DNA of 32,231 nt from Archaeoglobales archaeon (GTDB taxonomy: Archaea; Halobacteriota; Archaeoglobi; Archaeoglobales; Archaeoglobaceae). Shown in pieces: positions 30,522 through 32,231 of this stretch (the stretch's first letter is position 1; each line of letters opens with the position of its first letter). The notes under the pieces were generated by a model that made no database searches, had not been told where the DNA came from, and worked only from the letters and a program-made list of their open reading frames with translations. The position numbers were made by a program, and so were the translations under genes. The stretch spans positions 1 to 32,231 of the forward strand of contig QMZC01000021.1 in the NCBI GenBank assembly GCA_003662995.1, in the 5' to 3' direction.

Positions 30522-32231
30522 GTGGAGATTAAGAAATATAAAATGTATGGTGTTAAGTGGGATAAAAAGACGCGTGGAATAAAGCTAATAACTTCAGGAG
30601 ATGGAGACATATCACCTTTAATTAGACCAGTGTTTCATGAGGAACTGGATTTACTGGGATTTAATAGATACTGGAAATATCCAAAATCGAAAGAACCTCT
30701 TCTTTGGAGTGTGGGTAGATACTATTTCTATGATGGAGTGAAAGTCGCTCGTGTTAAAGGTGGTGGATTTTACGAAAACCCACAATTAGAAGTTTTTGAA
30801 GATAATCTAGAACTTGAACCAGTAGATATTGAAAAAATGATTCGCAAAAATCGAGAGATTATGGAAAATGTTGTGCATACGACTTTAGACTTTATCAGTG
30901 AAATTTACTCAGAGTACATTAATAGGGTTGATAAAGTAGTTGTTGCTTTTAGTGGTGGAAAGGATTCCGCAGTATTATTGGATTTGGTTCAGAGAGTCTT
31001 GGCTCCGGATGAGTATATTGTGATGTTTAATGATACGACAATGGAGTTATCTCCCACATACAAATTTGTCGAAATTATCAAACAAAGATATCCAAATCTC
31101 AACTTCTACACAGCCAGATATAAGAAACCCGCGATTGAAATGTGGCGTGAAGTAGGGATTCCAAGCAGAGTCCATAGGTGGTGTTGTACGATTTATAAAA
31201 CTGTGCCTACAATAAAAACTATACAGAAGCTTGTAAACAAAGAAACACCCAGAGTTCTACTTTATGATGGGATAAGAGCTGATGAAAGCCCTAGTAGGGC
31301 TAAATTATCTCAAATTAGCAGAGGGAAGCACCTTCAACAAATAAATGTCCACCCCATCATAGATTGGAATTCCGCAATTGTTTATCTATACACATTTATG
31401 AGAGACTTGCCGTTGAATGAACTTTACCGATATGGAACTGTCAGAGTTGGGTGTGCCGTTTGTCCTTTTGGGTCAAATTGGAAAGAAGCGATATTATGGT
31501 TAAAATTTAATGAGGAGATAAAACCTTATTTAAATCTAATAGAAAAATACGCTAAATTTAGGTGTAGAGGAGAAGGATTAGAAGACTTTATTCGTGAAGG
31601 TGCATGGAAAAAGAGAATTGGTGGTGCAAATCTAGGTGTTTCAGATAAGATTACAATTCTTGAAGAGAATAATCAAACAAAAATTATAATCCACCATCCA
31701 AATATAAAAAACTGGTTTGAGTGGTTTAAGGCTGTAGGAGATGTTACGGTAATCAACCCTTCTGGCTATGTGGTGTTTGATAAAGCGTATTATGGTTTCA
31801 GTTTCTATTCAGACTCAAGAGAATTAAAAATAGTTTTCGACTCAGCATTACCTAAAGATTTGATATACTATCTGAAAAATGCAGCATACAAGGTAGCATA
31901 TTGTATTAAATGCGGAACTTGTGAAGTAGAATGTCCAAATTCAGCAATTGAAATAAGAACTGACAAAATCAAAATAGATGAAGAGAAATGTACAAAATGC
32001 CATAAGTGTCTATCATTTGTTGATAGAGGTTGCATAGTTGCTGACTCATTTAGAATTAGCTTGGTGGTGGATAAAATGAGCAAAAATACTAGCTTAAGTA
32101 GGTATAAATTTGGAATTAGGAAAGAGTGGTTAGAAGAGTTTTTCTCAGATCCTGAAAAATGGTGGGTTGAGAATAGTCTTGGACCCGTTCAATTTGAAGC
32201 CATGAAACTCTGGCTAATTGATGCTGAGATA
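30522..32231 (+). CDS. PP-loop (PAPS-reductase-like)/ferredoxin/DUF4007 fusion, 3' end outside
   Basis: From a GTG at 30522 the frame stays open to the edge, 570 codons. Residues 144-149 are the SGGKDS PP-loop of the PAPS reductase/ATP pyrophosphatase fold, followed by HRWCCTIYK and VGCAVCPFG. From residue 461 there are two [4Fe-4S] ferredoxin motifs, CIKCGTCEVECP and CTKCHKC. The last 40 residues (KFGIRKEWLEEFF, then NSLGPVQFEAMKLWLIDAE) look like the start of DUF4007. Such fusions are found in archaea and in Dnd-like DNA sulfur-modification loci, where the PP-loop enzyme activates nucleotides or handles sulfur. An ATG at 30543 is an alternative start. The N-terminal zinc ribbon seen in relatives appears to have lost its cysteines. 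Confidence 0.85.
   Translation, partial: MEIKKYKMYGVKWDKKTRGIKLITSGDGDISPLIRPVFHEELDLLGFNRYWKYPKSKEPLLWSVGRYYFYDGVKVARVKGGGFYENPQLEVFEDNLELEPVDIEKMIRKNREIMENVVHTTLDFISEIYSEYINRVDKVVVAFSGGKDSAVLLDLVQRVLAPDEYIVMFNDTTMELSPTYKFVEIIKQRYPNLNFYTARYKKPAIEMWREVGIPSRVHRWCCTIYKTVPTIKTIQKLVNKETPRVLLYDGIRADESPSRAKLSQISRGKHLQQINVHPIIDWNSAIVYLYTFMRDLPLNELYRYGTVRVGCAVCPFGSNWKEAILWLKFNEEIKPYLNLIEKYAKFRCRGEGLEDFIREGAWKKRIGGANLGVSDKITILEENNQTKIIIHHPNIKNWFEWFKAVGDVTVINPSGYVVFDKAYYGFSFYSDSRELKIVFDSALPKDLIYYLKNAAYKVAYCIKCGTCEVECPNSAIEIRTDKIKIDEEKCTKCHKCLSFVDRGCIVADSFRISLVVDKMSKNTSLSRYKFGIRKEWLEEFFSDPEKWWVENSLGPVQFEAMKLWLIDAEI

Noticed and set aside
1-32231. tRNA attachment site for the integrase
   Set aside because: No tRNA gene or T-arm-like sequence was found in either strand by eye.

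Overview
The window reads as an accessory region of a euryarchaeon, most likely of the Archaeoglobales (Archaeoglobus, Ferroglobus or Geoglobus type). The evidence is archaeal Orc1/Cdc6 and RadA proteins, AT-rich TATA-like promoters, many GTG and TTG starts behind GGAGG-type ribosome binding sites, dense AGA/AGG/ATA codon use, and a Csx3-like protein. The order-level assignment is an inference from gene flavour. There are no rRNA, tRNA or core metabolic genes; nearly everything looks plasmid-, virus- or defence-related.

Layout. (1) 1-11.85 kb: a compact left arm entirely on the minus strand, with many overlapping genes. It holds a MoxR-type AAA+ ATPase and a VWA/CoxE-like protein, a radical SAM protein, a metallo-beta-lactamase-fold protein, three toxin-antitoxin-like modules (HicAB, VapBC, YgiT/DUF4258), several proteins I do not recognise, and at its end a stand-alone Csx3-like protein. 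Two of its small genes are each split by a single-base frameshift at a G run. (2) 11.85-12.66 kb: a gene-free strand-switch region with about ten short hairpins in about 210 bp and a nested inverted repeat. It is a candidate replication origin or structured RNA. (3) 12.66-19.47 kb: a plus-strand right arm with two PD-(D/E)XK nuclease-like proteins, an Orc1/Cdc6-RadA operon, a second HicB with a truncated HicA, a small membrane protein and a DUF1697-like protein.

(4) 20.4-26.36 kb is the most unusual part: what looks like an integron gene-cassette array inside an archaeal element. Two complete attC-like sites and one half site separate three cassettes. In every cassette the core at its start (GTTAACC, GTTAGGC, GTTATAC) is the exact reverse complement of the core that opens its own attC (GGTTAAC, GCCTAAC, GTATAAC), and the complementarity runs on into the flanks. 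This is the signature of IntI-type cassette insertion and is hard to get by chance three times. The cassettes carry a three-gene SMC-ATPase/nuclease operon, a GmrSD-like (DUF262/DUF1524) type IV restriction protein, and a decayed nucleotide-sensing-type gene. A truncated tyrosine recombinase lies just upstream.

(5) 26.4-30.4 kb is a decaying second element: two minus-strand genes of unknown function, an integrase broken by several frameshifts and an Orc1/Cdc6 pseudogene with two in-frame TAG codons and two frameshifts. (6) 30.5 kb to the end is the start of a PP-loop (PAPS-reductase-like)/ferredoxin/DUF4007 fusion, probably the first gene of a DNA-modification-type defence locus that continues outside the window.

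Taken together, the left and right arms look like a replicating or integrated archaeal element with its own initiator and recombinase. A defence-cassette integron and a second decayed element have been added to it. AGTATACT-type palindromes lie upstream of genes in both arms and in the decayed element, suggesting a shared regulator.
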